64,000 bases of DNA from Achromobacter insuavis (lineage in GTDB: Bacteria; Pseudomonadota; Gammaproteobacteria; Burkholderiales; Burkholderiaceae_B): NCBI RefSeq assembly GCF_902859645.1, contig NZ_CADIJR010000006.1, positions 1 through 64,000 on the forward strand. Direction: 5' to 3'. Numbering within the stretch: position 1 is the first letter of the stretch; each line of letters opens with the position of its first letter. Shown in pieces: positions 48,731-56,585 of this stretch. A program made the position numbers and the translations under genes. The notes under the pieces were generated by a model, which did no database searches, was not told the DNA's origin, and worked only from the letters and a program-made list of their open reading frames with translations.

Positions 48731-49086
48731 CGCGTGGCCACCATCGAGAGCGCGAGGACCGCGAACACGCTGATCAGGATCCTGGGCGGACGGTACTCGA
48801 TGAAAACAAAGGCCAGGACGAGCCAGGCGGCCGCGGCGAAAACGGTGAGCGCGAGCGCGGGCCACTGGCTCAGGAGCGCGGGCGCCTGCCGCGCCACGAG
48901 CAAACCGAAGCCGCCGAAAAGCACCAGCCCGAGCGCATAGGCGGAGTGCAGGCCGTAGTACAGCGTCGTTTCCGGCCCGGGGGCGCGCGCACCCCGGGCG
49001 AACTGCGCAACGACATCGATGGCGAAGTGCAGGCCGCCTGCCAAGGCCAGCCATGAAAAGGAGGAATAGACCAGGATTTGACGCAT
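48727..49086 (-). CDS. Small four-helix membrane protein of unknown function
   Basis: The 119-residue protein from the ATG at 49086 is hydrophobic. Its four helices are ILVYSSFSWLALAGGLHFAI, TLYYGLHSAYALGLVLFGG, WPALALTVFAAAAWLVLAFV and PRILISVFAVLALSMV. Short conserved-looking charged loops separate them. No family is recognised with confidence. It is the first gene of the unit with the AraC regulator and the SDR. Confidence 0.65.
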   Translation of the reverse strand: MRQILVYSSFSWLALAGGLHFAIDVVAQFARGARAPGPETTLYYGLHSAYALGLVLFGGFGLLVARQAPALLSQWPALALTVFAAAAWLVLAFVFIEYRPPRILISVFAVLALSMVATR

Positions 49087-49259
49087 CTTCCGGCTCCGTC
49101 GGATTGCCGCCGCGTACGACAGGACATCGGTATCGGCCAAACCCCCAAGATAAGCAGGCACCGCCGGTTTCGCAAATCCGATCGCGCCAAAAACGAATTA
49201 CGTGTTCCCGGCGCAGAGGCTCGGCCGCGGCGCGCCAGGGGCGCAGGTCGAAATAGAAA

Positions 49260-49296
49260 AGCCCGGCCTTGCGTCTCGATCACGCAAGGCCGGGCT
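49260..49296 (-). terminator. Terminator of rlmJ
   Basis: AGCCCGGCCTTGCGT (49260-49274), loop CTCGATC, ACGCAAGGCCGGGCT (49282-49296). On the minus strand TTTTCTATTT follows. Confidence 0.88.
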
Positions 49297-49317
49297 CTTA
49301 TGGGGACGGGTCAGGAA

Positions 49318-50208
49318 TCAGTCGTCCGACTGCTTCTTCGGCACGGGGAACGGATTCTCGCGGTACTGCAGCGTGAAGCTCGCGCGCTCGTCCTGGCCGA
49401 GTTCGCGCGCCAGGTAGGGCATGGTCTGCTTGAGGGCGTCGTGCAGCGTCCAGGGCGGGTTGATCAGGAACATGCCGCTGCCATGCAGGCCATAGCCGTC
49501 GATAGTGGCCTTCTTGACCGTGAGGGTGGCGTGCAGCCAGCTCTTGACCTTGAGGTTCTCGAAGTGGCGCGCCATTTCGCTGGCCTCGCGCCGCTGCACC
49601 AGCGGATACCAGACGGCGATGGTGCCGGTGGCGAAGCGCTTGACGCATTCCTTGACGGTGATCAGCGTGCGGCGGTAGTCGTTCTTGTCTTCATAGGACG
49701 GGTCGATCAGCACCATGCCGCGGCGCGTCGGCGGCGGCAGCAGGGCCTTGACGCCCTCGAAGCCGTCGTCGCCGTAGATGGTGGTCTGGCGCTGCGCGGT
49801 GCGGTCCATGTGTTCGAGGTTGCCGACCAGGGTGTCGATCTCGGTCGGGTGCATTTCGAACAGCCGCAGGCGGTCGGACGGGCGCAGCGCGTCCAGCGTC
49901 AGCCAGGGCGAGCCGGGGTAGCGCTTGAGGCGGCCGTTGGTGTTGAAGGCGCGGATGCGGGCGACGTAGTCGGCCAGCAGGGGCGGCAGGTCGTCGCGTT
50001 CCCACAGGCGGCCGATGCCGTCGGCGAACTCCGAGGTCTTGGCGGCCCAGTCGCTGTCCAGGCTGTAGAGGCCGGCGCCGGCGTGGGTGTCGATGACCCA
50101 GTAGGGCGCGTCCTTGCGGTTGAAGTAGTCCAGGGTGTGGACCAGGATGGCGTGCTTGAGCACGTCGGCATGGTTGCCGGCGTGGAAGGCGTGGCGATAG
50201 CTGAACAC
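49318..50208 (-). CDS. rlmJ: 23S rRNA (adenine(2030)-N6)-methyltransferase RlmJ
   Basis: The 296-residue protein opens MFSYRHAFHAGNHADVLKHA, the invariant RlmJ start. It continues with YWVIDTHAGAGLYSLDSD (SAM site) and the amino-methyltransferase motif VLIDPSYEDKNDY (DPPY type). It methylates A2030 of 23S rRNA, in E. coli linked to growth on extracellular DNA. It is the second gene after a glycerophosphodiesterase (12 bp apart) and ends at a strong terminator. Confidence 0.95.
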   Translation of the reverse strand: MFSYRHAFHAGNHADVLKHAILVHTLDYFNRKDAPYWVIDTHAGAGLYSLDSDWAAKTSEFADGIGRLWERDDLPPLLADYVARIRAFNTNGRLKRYPGSPWLTLDALRPSDRLRLFEMHPTEIDTLVGNLEHMDRTAQRQTTIYGDDGFEGVKALLPPPTRRGMVLIDPSYEDKNDYRRTLITVKECVKRFATGTIAVWYPLVQRREASEMARHFENLKVKSWLHATLTVKKATIDGYGLHGSGMFLINPPWTLHDALKQTMPYLARELGQDERASFTLQYRENPFPVPKKQSDD

Positions 50209-50220
50209 GGGGCGGGGGCC

Positions 50221-50970
50221 TCAGGCGGCCGGCCGGATGGCGGCCAGTTCGTCGGTGAAAATGCCGTCGATGCCCCAGTCCAGCAGCAGGCGCGCGCGCT
50301 CGGGGTCGTTGACGGTCCAGGCGGCGATGCGGTAGCCGGCGGCGTGCACGGCGTCGATCAGTTCGCGCGTGGCGTCCTTCTGGTTGATGTTCAGGGCGAC
50401 ACAGTCGTACTTGACCAGGCGGTCGAGCCAGTCGGCCGGCACCTTTTCGACCAGCAGGGCGCGCGGCAGCTCGGGCGCGGCGTCCTTGGCTGCCTGCAGG
50501 GCTTCCTCGGCGAAGGACGACAGCAGCGGGGCCACGGCGGCGCCTTGCCACAGCTCGCGGGCGGCCAGGGCGACGGCGGCGCCGGTCTCGGCCTCGCGGC
50601 CGGGGCAGGGCTTGATCTCGACGTTGCTGGCGATGCCGTTGGCGACGGTGTAGCGGGCCACGGCGGCGAAGGTGGGCAGGGGTTCGCCGGCGTAGGCGGC
50701 GGAGTGCCAGCTGCCGAAGTCCAGTTGCGCCAGTTCGCTGAAGGTCTTGGCGGCGGCGGGACCGTGGCCGTTGGAGGTGCGGTCGACGTCGTCGTCATGC
50801 ATCAGGACGAGGACGTTGTCGCGGCTGAGCTTGACGTCGTATTCGAACATGGTGAAGCCGTGTTCGGCGCCGACGCGCATGGCGGCGAGGGTGTTCTCCG
50901 GGGCCAGGCGGCCGCCGCCGCGGTGGGCGATGTGGCGGGAATAGGGCCAGGTGGGGAGGGATGCGGTCAT
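50221..50970 (-). CDS. ugpQ: Glycerophosphodiester phosphodiesterase (cytoplasmic, UgpQ-like)
   Basis: The 249-residue protein has the GDPD motifs HIAHRGGGRLAPENTLAAM (catalytic His and Asn), MFEYDVKLSRDNVLVLMHDD (metal-binding Glu-x-Asp and second His) and NVEIKPCPGRE. There is no signal peptide, so it acts in the cytoplasm on glycerophosphodiesters, giving glycerol-3-phosphate and an alcohol. It shares a transcript with rlmJ. No ugp transport genes are adjacent, so the symbol reflects similarity only. Confidence 0.9.
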   Translation of the reverse strand: MTASLPTWPYSRHIAHRGGGRLAPENTLAAMRVGAEHGFTMFEYDVKLSRDNVLVLMHDDDVDRTSNGHGPAAAKTFSELAQLDFGSWHSAAYAGEPLPTFAAVARYTVANGIASNVEIKPCPGREAETGAAVALAARELWQGAAVAPLLSSFAEEALQAAKDAAPELPRALLVEKVPADWLDRLVKYDCVALNINQKDATRELIDAVHAAGYRIAAWTVNDPERARLLLDWGIDGIFTDELAAIRPAA

Positions 50971-51095
50971 TTCTTTGATGCTTTTGGGGTTCTTTGGGAC
51001 AGGGTGGAAGGATACTCTGTTCTGGGGGTTCCTTTCCTGTCGTGCGGGGGCGGGTTCTTGCTTCGTGCCTGTGTCGCGGGTTCGGTTCTTTTGGC

Positions 51096-51252
51096 GCGGC
51101 TGCGGGGCCGTGGCGCGGGGCCGGGGCTACGAGGCTTGTCCGGCGCCTGCGCGCCGGACAGCGCATCCTCATCCTCGTCGCCTGCGGCTCCTTCGGATTC
51201 CGTCGCGCGCGCCTCTACACGCCCCGGCCCCGCGCCACGGCCCCGCAGCCGC
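51096..51252. repeat. 157-nt nested palindrome: perfect 32-bp inverted repeat with inner hairpin
   Basis: The left arm 51096-51127 (starting GCGGCTGCGGGG) and right arm 51221-51252 (ending CCCCGCAGCCGC) are exact reverse complements over 32 bases. The 93-base loop contains a second perfect hairpin: TGTCCGGCGC (51137-51146), CTGC, GCGCCGGACA (51151-51160). It lies in a gap between two minus-strand genes (50971-51504, 534 bp) with no believable gene. Strand composition is strongly G over C on the plus strand outside the arms. It looks like a structured repeat element or RNA, but no known REP or insertion-sequence family is recognised. Confidence 0.8.
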
Positions 51253-51346
51253 TCGCGGTGGGGAAAGCTCGAGGCGTCGCTGGGGCGGGGGGTGTGCTTG
51301 GACTTCGTGGGAAGGATGGCGGCGCTTGAAGGATTTGCTGGCGCCC

Positions 51347-51381
51347 GTCCGACAAGGCCGCCCTGCGCGGCCTTGTCGGAC
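51347..51381. repeat. Second perfect inverted repeat, 14-bp arms
   Basis: GTCCGACAAGGCCG (51347-51360), 7-base loop, CGGCCTTGTCGGAC (51368-51381). It lies 95 bp beyond the nested palindrome in the same gene-free block. It begins and ends with the GTCCG/CGGAC core also found in the inner hairpin of that element. No T-run follows. Confidence 0.75.
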
Positions 51382-51504
51382 ATACGTGGTGGCTGCTCGC
51401 GTGGGCGCATCCTGGGGCGGGAGGTGGGATTTGCGGGCGGGGAGCCTGTTGCTTGGGGGCAGGGGCGGCCTTCGTAGGGTTGCGCCGCCGCAGGCGCCGG
51501 GCGC

Positions 51505-52797
51505 CTATTTCATCGGGGCCTTGTCCTGGGAGACGTCCATGATCATGCGGGTGGCCAGGTAGAGGCGGGGGACGATGGAGGGGATCTGGATGTACTCGGC
51601 GTCGTTGGAGTGGGCGCCGAAGCCGCTCAGGCCCATGCCTTCGATGACGGGGCCGCGGGCCTTGAGGGCGGCGAAGGCGGCGTCGGTGCCGCCGCCGCTG
51701 GCGCGGTCGACGACTTTCAGGGGCAGGCCCAGTTCCTGGTAGATGGCGACGCCGTGGTTGGCGAGGGCGCGCGAGGCGGGGGTGGCTTCGAGGGGCGGGC
51801 GGCGCACTTCGAATTTGACGCTGACCTTGGCCTCGGGCAGCAGTTTCTTCTGGATGCGTTCCTGCAGGGTGCGCTCGAGCGCGTCGAAATCGGACACCTT
51901 GAGGGCGCGGGCGTCGGCCTGGGCGGTGGCCTGGCCGGGGATGACGTTGCGGTTGGTGCCGGCCTGAGCCACGGTCCAGTTCAGTTTCAGGCCTTCTTCG
52001 GGCTTGGACAGGTCCTTGAGCTGCAGGATCTGGTGGGACAGCTCGGTGAGGGCGTTGACGCCGCCCTCGGGACGGGCGCCGGCGTGCGAGGTCTTGCCCT
52101 GCACGGTCAGGTAGGCCGCGCCGATGCCGCTGGTGGCCAGGGTCAGGCGGCCCTCGGCGCCGCCGCCCTCGAAGGAGAAGACCGCGTCCTGGTCGGCGCC
52201 CAGGCGGGTGATGGTGGCGCGGGCGCCGGGCGAGCTGATTTCCTCGTCGCCGTTGATCAGTACGGTGAGGGTGCCGTAGTCCTTGAAGTCCAGCTTCTGC
52301 AGCAGGGCCACGGTGTGCAGGATGGTGGCCACGCCATGCTTGTCGTCGGCGATGCCCAGGCCGTAGGCGCGGTCGCCGTCGATGCGGAAGGGCTGGTCCT
52401 TGAGCATGCCGTTGCGGTAGACGGTGTCCATGTGCGCGATCAGCATGATCTTCTTCTGGCCGCTGCCCTTGAACTCGGCGTGCACCATGGGGCCGACGCG
52501 CTCGGGCGTGTCGTCCAGGCGGAAGATGTCGGCGGGCTGCAGGATCTCGACCTTGCCGCCGAGGGCCTTGAAGCGCTCGGCGATCAGGGCGGCGATGCGC
52601 TCCACGCCCTCGACGTCCTTGCTGCCCGATTCGATGTTGACCAGGTCGCGCATGGTGTCGAGCATGGCCTGCTGCTGGCCCTGGGCGGCGTCGTGGACGG
52701 CGGCCACCGGGGCGGCCAGGACGGTGGCGGCGCCACCGAGGCAGGCCAGCGCGAGCAGGGCGCGAAGGGCGAGCGGACGTGAGGACGGGTACGGCAT
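51505..52797 (-). CDS. M20-family metallopeptidase (glutamate carboxypeptidase-like), exported
   Basis: The 430-residue protein has a signal peptide (LALRALLALACLGGAATVLA). The M20 zinc sites are LIAHMDTVYRNG (His), GLGIADDKHGVATIL (bridging Asp), LINGDEEISSPGARA (catalytic Glu pair) and FGAHSNDAEYI (final His). A dimerisation insert lies near GKTSHAGARPEGG. This fits carboxypeptidase G2-like enzymes that release C-terminal glutamate from folates or peptides. Periplasmic location is inferred from the signal peptide. Confidence 0.9.
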   Translation of the reverse strand: MPYPSSRPLALRALLALACLGGAATVLAAPVAAVHDAAQGQQQAMLDTMRDLVNIESGSKDVEGVERIAALIAERFKALGGKVEILQPADIFRLDDTPERVGPMVHAEFKGSGQKKIMLIAHMDTVYRNGMLKDQPFRIDGDRAYGLGIADDKHGVATILHTVALLQKLDFKDYGTLTVLINGDEEISSPGARATITRLGADQDAVFSFEGGGAEGRLTLATSGIGAAYLTVQGKTSHAGARPEGGVNALTELSHQILQLKDLSKPEEGLKLNWTVAQAGTNRNVIPGQATAQADARALKVSDFDALERTLQERIQKKLLPEAKVSVKFEVRRPPLEATPASRALANHGVAIYQELGLPLKVVDRASGGGTDAAFAALKARGPVIEGMGLSGFGAHSNDAEYIQIPSIVPRLYLATRMIMDVSQDKAPMK

Positions 52798-53010
52798 CGA
52801 AAGTCACCTCTGCATGAAAAAGGGGAAGGAAGGCGCCGGCCACGGCGTGGCGGCCCGAGGCTCACGATACGAGTGGGGACGGAAGGCGAAAACCGGGGTT
52901 TCCCGGGTTGACCGGGGCCGGCTTCCATGGGGGTGGAAAGCGTGTGCCGCGGGGCGCGCAAGGGCGTCGCGCGGGCCGATGTAAGCAGACGCTGCGGGAA
53001 GAATGAGAAA

Positions 53011-53019
53011 TGCTAAAAT
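53011..53019 (+). promoter_or_regulatory. Extended -10 promoter upstream of ppiD
   Basis: TGCTAAAAT is a TGn extended -10 box. Transcription would start near 53026, ahead of the terminator-like hairpin at 53056-53079. The rest of the gap 52798-53010 holds only the start region of the peptidase gene. Confidence 0.55.
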
Positions 53020-53055
53020 CCGCCCGCTGACCCGGTTTGACCGGTATGGGAATAG

Positions 53056-53079
53056 GGCGAATGAGATTCGCCTTTTTTT
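53056..53079 (+). terminator. Terminator inside the ppiD leader
   Basis: GGCGAAT (53056-53062), loop GAG, ATTCGCC (53066-53072), seven T. It is a canonical intrinsic terminator placed about 60 bp before the ppiD ATG and 30-50 bp after a promoter-like sequence. Confidence 0.85.
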
Positions 53080-53137
53080 ATGCGTTTTCGTGCGGCCCGG
53101 GCGGAAGTCTCCCCCCGAGTGCGGCAACAGGGATTCC

Positions 53138-55108
53138 ATGTTCGAATTTATTCGCAGCCACCGGCGCTGGATGCAGTTCATCCTGCTGCTTCTGATTGTG
53201 CCTTCCTTCTTCCTCGTCGGGATTCAGGGCTATGAGAGCTTCATGCGCAAGGAGCCTGAACTGGCGACTGTCGCCGGCCAGCCCATTTCCCGCGCGGAGT
53301 TCGACCAGGCGCACCGCAACCAGCTTGAACAGTATCGCCAGCGCCTGGGCGCGCAGTTCGACCCGGCGGTGATCGACACGCCGCAACTGCGCGAAGCGCT
53401 GCTGAACCAGCTGATCAACCAGCGCCTGCTGGCGAACGTGGCGGTGGACAACCGTTTCTCGGTGTCCGATGAAACGCTGCGCAACACCATCGCCGCGATC
53501 CCGGAAGTGCAGGACAACGGCCGCTTCTCGCCCGAGCGCTACCGCCAGGTGCTGGCGGCCCAGGGCATGTCGCCCACTTCGTTCGAAGCCGGCCTGCGCC
53601 GTGATCTGGCCGTGGCCCGCGTGCTCGAGCCGGTTGGCCAGTCGGCCAGCGCGCCGTCGGAAGTGGTGGCATCGCTCGAAACCGCCCTGACGCAGCAGCG
53701 CACGGTGCAGCTGCGCCGCTTCGCCGCCGCCGATTTCCGCTCGCAAGTGACCGTCACCCCGGCCGACATCCAGGCCTGGTACGACGCCAACAAGCAGCAA
53801 TTGCAGATTCCCGAGCAGGTCCAGGTGCAATACCTGGTGCTGAACGAGGCCGCCGCCACCGAAGGCGTGCAGGTCAAGGACGAGGATCTGGCTTCGTACT
53901 ACGAGCAGAACAAGAACCGCTTCGGCCAGCCCGAGCGCCGCCGCGCCAGCCACATCATGATCGAAGTGCCCGCCGGCGCCTCGGACGATGCGCGCAAGGC
54001 CGCCCGCGCCAAGGCCGAGGATCTGGCCAAGCAGGCCGCCGCCGACCCGGCGCAGTTCGCCGAGCTGGCCCGCAAGAATTCGCAGGACGCCGGTTCGGCC
54101 GCCAATGGCGGCGACCTGGGCTGGCTGGCGCCGGGCATGCTGTCCGGCCCGCTGGAAAAGGCGATCTTCAGCCAGTCCAAGGACCAGGTGTCGGGCGTGG
54201 TCGAAAGCCCGTCGGGTTTCCACGTGATCAAGGTCACGGATATCCAGCCGGCTTCGATCAAGCCGCTGGCCGAGGTCAAGAGCCAGATCACCGCCGAAGT
54301 GCGCAAGCAACTGGCCGCCGTGCGTTTCTCGGAAATGGCCAGCCAGCTGAACAAGCAGGTCTACGACCAGCGCGACAGCCTGCAGCCCGCCGCCGACGCG
54401 GTCGGCCTGAAGCTGCGCACCGCCTCGGGCGTGACGCGCGAAGGCCTGTTGCCGGCCGACCAGGCCGGCCCGGGCTCCGCGGTCGACAGCCCGGACGCCG
54501 CGCTGCTGGACAACCCGCGCGTGCGCCAGGTGCTGTTCTCGCCCGACGTGCTGCGTGAAAAGCAGAATTCCGGCGTGATCGAGCTGTCGCCCGACACCAT
54601 GCTGGCGGTGCGCGTGGCCGCGGTCGAACCGGCCCACGTGCCGGCGCTGGACAAGGTCAGCGATTCGATCCGCGCCAAGCTGCTGGACGAGCGTTCGGCC
54701 GAAGCCGCCAAGAAGGCCGGCGAAGCCGCGCTGGCGGCCGACCAGGCCAACCCGGCCGCGGCGCCGGAAGGCTTCGGCGGTCCGCTGGTGGTGTCGCGCC
54801 AGGATCCCAAGAACCTGCCGCGCTCGGTGCTGGACGCCGTGATGCGCCTGCCGGCCGCCAAGCTGCCGGCCTACACCGGCGTGCAGTCGGGCGCCGATTA
54901 CACGCTGGTGCGCCTGGAGAAGGTCGAGGCCGGCACGGTCGAGGCCGCCGACAAGGAACGCCTGGCGCAGCAATTGGCGGGCGCCTGGGGCCAGGCCGAG
55001 AACGAAGCCCTGGTGCGCATGCTGCGCGAGGAATACAAGGTGCAGGTGCTGCCGGCGGCCGCGGACGTCATCCGCGGCGGCGACGCCTCGCAGCAGGCGG
55101 CGGGCTGA
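53138..55108 (+). CDS. ppiD: Periplasmic chaperone/peptidyl-prolyl isomerase PpiD
   Basis: The 656-residue protein is anchored by one N-terminal helix (MQFILLLLIVPSFFLVGIQG). It continues with a SurA-like N-domain (LATVAGQPISRAEFDQAHRN). A parvulin domain lies around residues 260-365 (RRASHIMIEVPAGASDDARK to VESPSGFHVIKVTDI). PpiD sits by the SecYEG exit and helps fold outer-membrane proteins. The ATG at 53138 follows GGGATTCC, a weak ribosome binding site. Its leader contains an intrinsic terminator, so expression may be attenuated. Confidence 0.93.
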   Translation: MFEFIRSHRRWMQFILLLLIVPSFFLVGIQGYESFMRKEPELATVAGQPISRAEFDQAHRNQLEQYRQRLGAQFDPAVIDTPQLREALLNQLINQRLLANVAVDNRFSVSDETLRNTIAAIPEVQDNGRFSPERYRQVLAAQGMSPTSFEAGLRRDLAVARVLEPVGQSASAPSEVVASLETALTQQRTVQLRRFAAADFRSQVTVTPADIQAWYDANKQQLQIPEQVQVQYLVLNEAAATEGVQVKDEDLASYYEQNKNRFGQPERRRASHIMIEVPAGASDDARKAARAKAEDLAKQAAADPAQFAELARKNSQDAGSAANGGDLGWLAPGMLSGPLEKAIFSQSKDQVSGVVESPSGFHVIKVTDIQPASIKPLAEVKSQITAEVRKQLAAVRFSEMASQLNKQVYDQRDSLQPAADAVGLKLRTASGVTREGLLPADQAGPGSAVDSPDAALLDNPRVRQVLFSPDVLREKQNSGVIELSPDTMLAVRVAAVEPAHVPALDKVSDSIRAKLLDERSAEAAKKAGEAALAADQANPAAAPEGFGGPLVVSRQDPKNLPRSVLDAVMRLPAAKLPAYTGVQSGADYTLVRLEKVEAGTVEAADKERLAQQLAGAWGQAENEALVRMLREEYKVQVLPAAADVIRGGDASQQAAG

Positions 55109-55146
55109 TCCGCCGCGTGGCGGGTCGCGGGCCGCTCAGGCCCGCG

Positions 55147-55806
55147 TCACTGCAGCAAGGGCCGCAGCGCCGGCCAGACATTGTCCAGTAACCGGGCCTG
55201 GGCATCCTCGTTGGGATGGATGCCGTCGGCCTGGAACATCGCCCGGTTCGTTGCGATACCTTCCATCAGGAAGGGCACGAGCCGGGCGTTTTCGTCTTTG
55301 GCGACGGTGGGGAACACCTGGGCGAAGCGCTGGGTGTAGTCGCGGCCGTAGTTGGGCGGGATCTGCATGCCGACGATGACCACGTCGGCCTCGGCCTTGC
55401 GCGCCGCCTGCGCCATGGCGCGCAGGTTCTGTTCCGTCATGTTCAGCGGCAGTCCGCGCAGGGCGTCGTTCGAGCCCAGCTCCAGCACCACCACCGCCGG
55501 CTCGTGCTGGCGCAGCAGGGCCGGCAGGCGCGCGACGCCGCCGCTGGTGGTGTCGCCGCTGATGCTGGCGTTCACCACCTTGTACTTCGGGTATTGTTCG
55601 GAAAGCCGCGCGGACAGCAGCGGCACCCAGCCGGTGCCGCGCTTGATGCCGTACTCGGCGGCCAGGCTGTCGCCCACCACCAGCACGGTGCGTTGCGCGG
55701 AACCCTGGGCCGCGGCGGCGGTCTGAGCGTGGGCGGGCGCCACCAGGGTGGCGGCGGCGAGCGTGGATATCAGTAGTGAACGGCGAATCAGGGGAATCAG
55801 GCGCAT
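55147..55806 (-). CDS. tesA: GDSL arylesterase/acyl-CoA thioesterase TesA
   Basis: The 219-residue SGNH hydrolase has a signal peptide (LIRRSLLISTLAAATLVAPA to HAQ). Block I is VLVVGDSLAAEYGI, with the Gly in INASISGDTTSGG-like NASISGDTTSG, Asn in LELGSNDALRG, and the Asp/His pair in ADGIHPNEDAQ. It is the periplasmic multifunctional esterase/lysophospholipase/thioesterase. Its start codon overlaps that of the divergent ybbA, the same neighbour as in E. coli. Confidence 0.93.
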   Translation of the reverse strand: MRLIPLIRRSLLISTLAAATLVAPAHAQTAAAAQGSAQRTVLVVGDSLAAEYGIKRGTGWVPLLSARLSEQYPKYKVVNASISGDTTSGGVARLPALLRQHEPAVVVLELGSNDALRGLPLNMTEQNLRAMAQAARKAEADVVIVGMQIPPNYGRDYTQRFAQVFPTVAKDENARLVPFLMEGIATNRAMFQADGIHPNEDAQARLLDNVWPALRPLLQ

Positions 55807-56476
55807 GGATAGCAAGAATTCGATCGAGGTGAAAGGGCTGGGCAAGCGGGTGGCCGATGCCGGCGGGACGCTGTCTATCCTGGAAGACATCGATTTTACG
55901 GTGGCGGCGGGCAGCGCCGTGGCCATCACCGGCAGCTCCGGGTCGGGCAAGTCCACTTTGCTGGGACTGCTGGCCGGGCTGGATGTTCCCAGCCAGGGCA
56001 GCGTGCGCCTGGCGGGGCAGGACCTGTTCGCCCTGGACGAGGACGGCCGCGCGCGCCTGCGGGCCAATCACGTGGGGTTCGTGTTCCAGTCGTTCCAGCT
56101 GCTGCCGAACCTGACAGCGCTGGAAAACGTCATGCTGCCGCTGGAACTGGCGGGCCAGCCGGCGCGCGAGGCGGCCCAGGCCATGCTCGAACGCGTCGGG
56201 CTGGGGGCGCGCCTGCATCACTACCCGCGCACCCTGTCCGGCGGCGAGCAGCAGCGCGTGTCGCTGGCGCGCGCCTTCGTGGTGCAGCCTGACCTGCTGT
56301 TCGCCGACGAACCCACCGGCAGCCTGGATGCCGCCACCGGCGTCACGGTCATCGACCTGATGTTCGACCTGCACCGCGAGCACGGCACCACCCTGGTGTT
56401 GGTGACGCACGATCCGCAGCTGGCGGCGCGTTGCAGCCGGCAGGTGGTGCTGGCGGCCGGGCGCATGGCCGCCTAG
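55805..56476 (+). CDS. ybbA: ABC transporter ATPase YbbA (LolD-like)
   Basis: The 223-residue ATPase has Walker A TGSSGSGKSTLLGL, signature TLSGGEQQRVSLARAF, Walker B LLFADEPTGSLDAATG and the MacB/LolD-type linker FVFQSFQLLPNLTALENVML. In E. coli ybbA is followed by the permease gene ybbP; here a terminator and then an unrelated minus-strand operon follow. The ATG (55805-55807) and the tesA ATG (55806-55804) share the sequence CATG, so the two genes start back to back with no gap. Confidence 0.92.
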   Translation: MDSKNSIEVKGLGKRVADAGGTLSILEDIDFTVAAGSAVAITGSSGSGKSTLLGLLAGLDVPSQGSVRLAGQDLFALDEDGRARLRANHVGFVFQSFQLLPNLTALENVMLPLELAGQPAREAAQAMLERVGLGARLHHYPRTLSGGEQQRVSLARAFVVQPDLLFADEPTGSLDAATGVTVIDLMFDLHREHGTTLVLVTHDPQLAARCSRQVVLAAGRMAA

Positions 56477-56531
56477 GCGGGATGCCACCGCGGCCCCGTG
56501 CGGCCTGCGCCCGCGACACCCGCCTGAAACA

Positions 56532-56558
56532 AAAACGCCACCCGAAGGTGGCGTTTTC
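56532..56558. terminator. Bidirectional terminator between ybbA and the fbpA-like gene
   Basis: ACGCCACC (56535-56542), loop CGAA, GGTGGCGT (56547-56554), flanked by A-run and T-run, so it functions on both strands. Confidence 0.9.
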
Positions 56559-56585
56559 ATTTGGCTTGGACCTTTGGCGCGGACC

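Noticed and set aside
51137-51160. Inner hairpin of the palindrome block as a simple terminator
   Set aside because: No T-run follows on either strand, and it is nested in 32-bp arms, which terminators are not.
50967-51410. Minus-strand frame of 147 codons (MRPREQPPRM...) across the palindrome block
   Set aside because: The translation is Pro/Arg/Ser-rich and follows the palindromic DNA. The inverted repeats, not a protein, account for the sequence.
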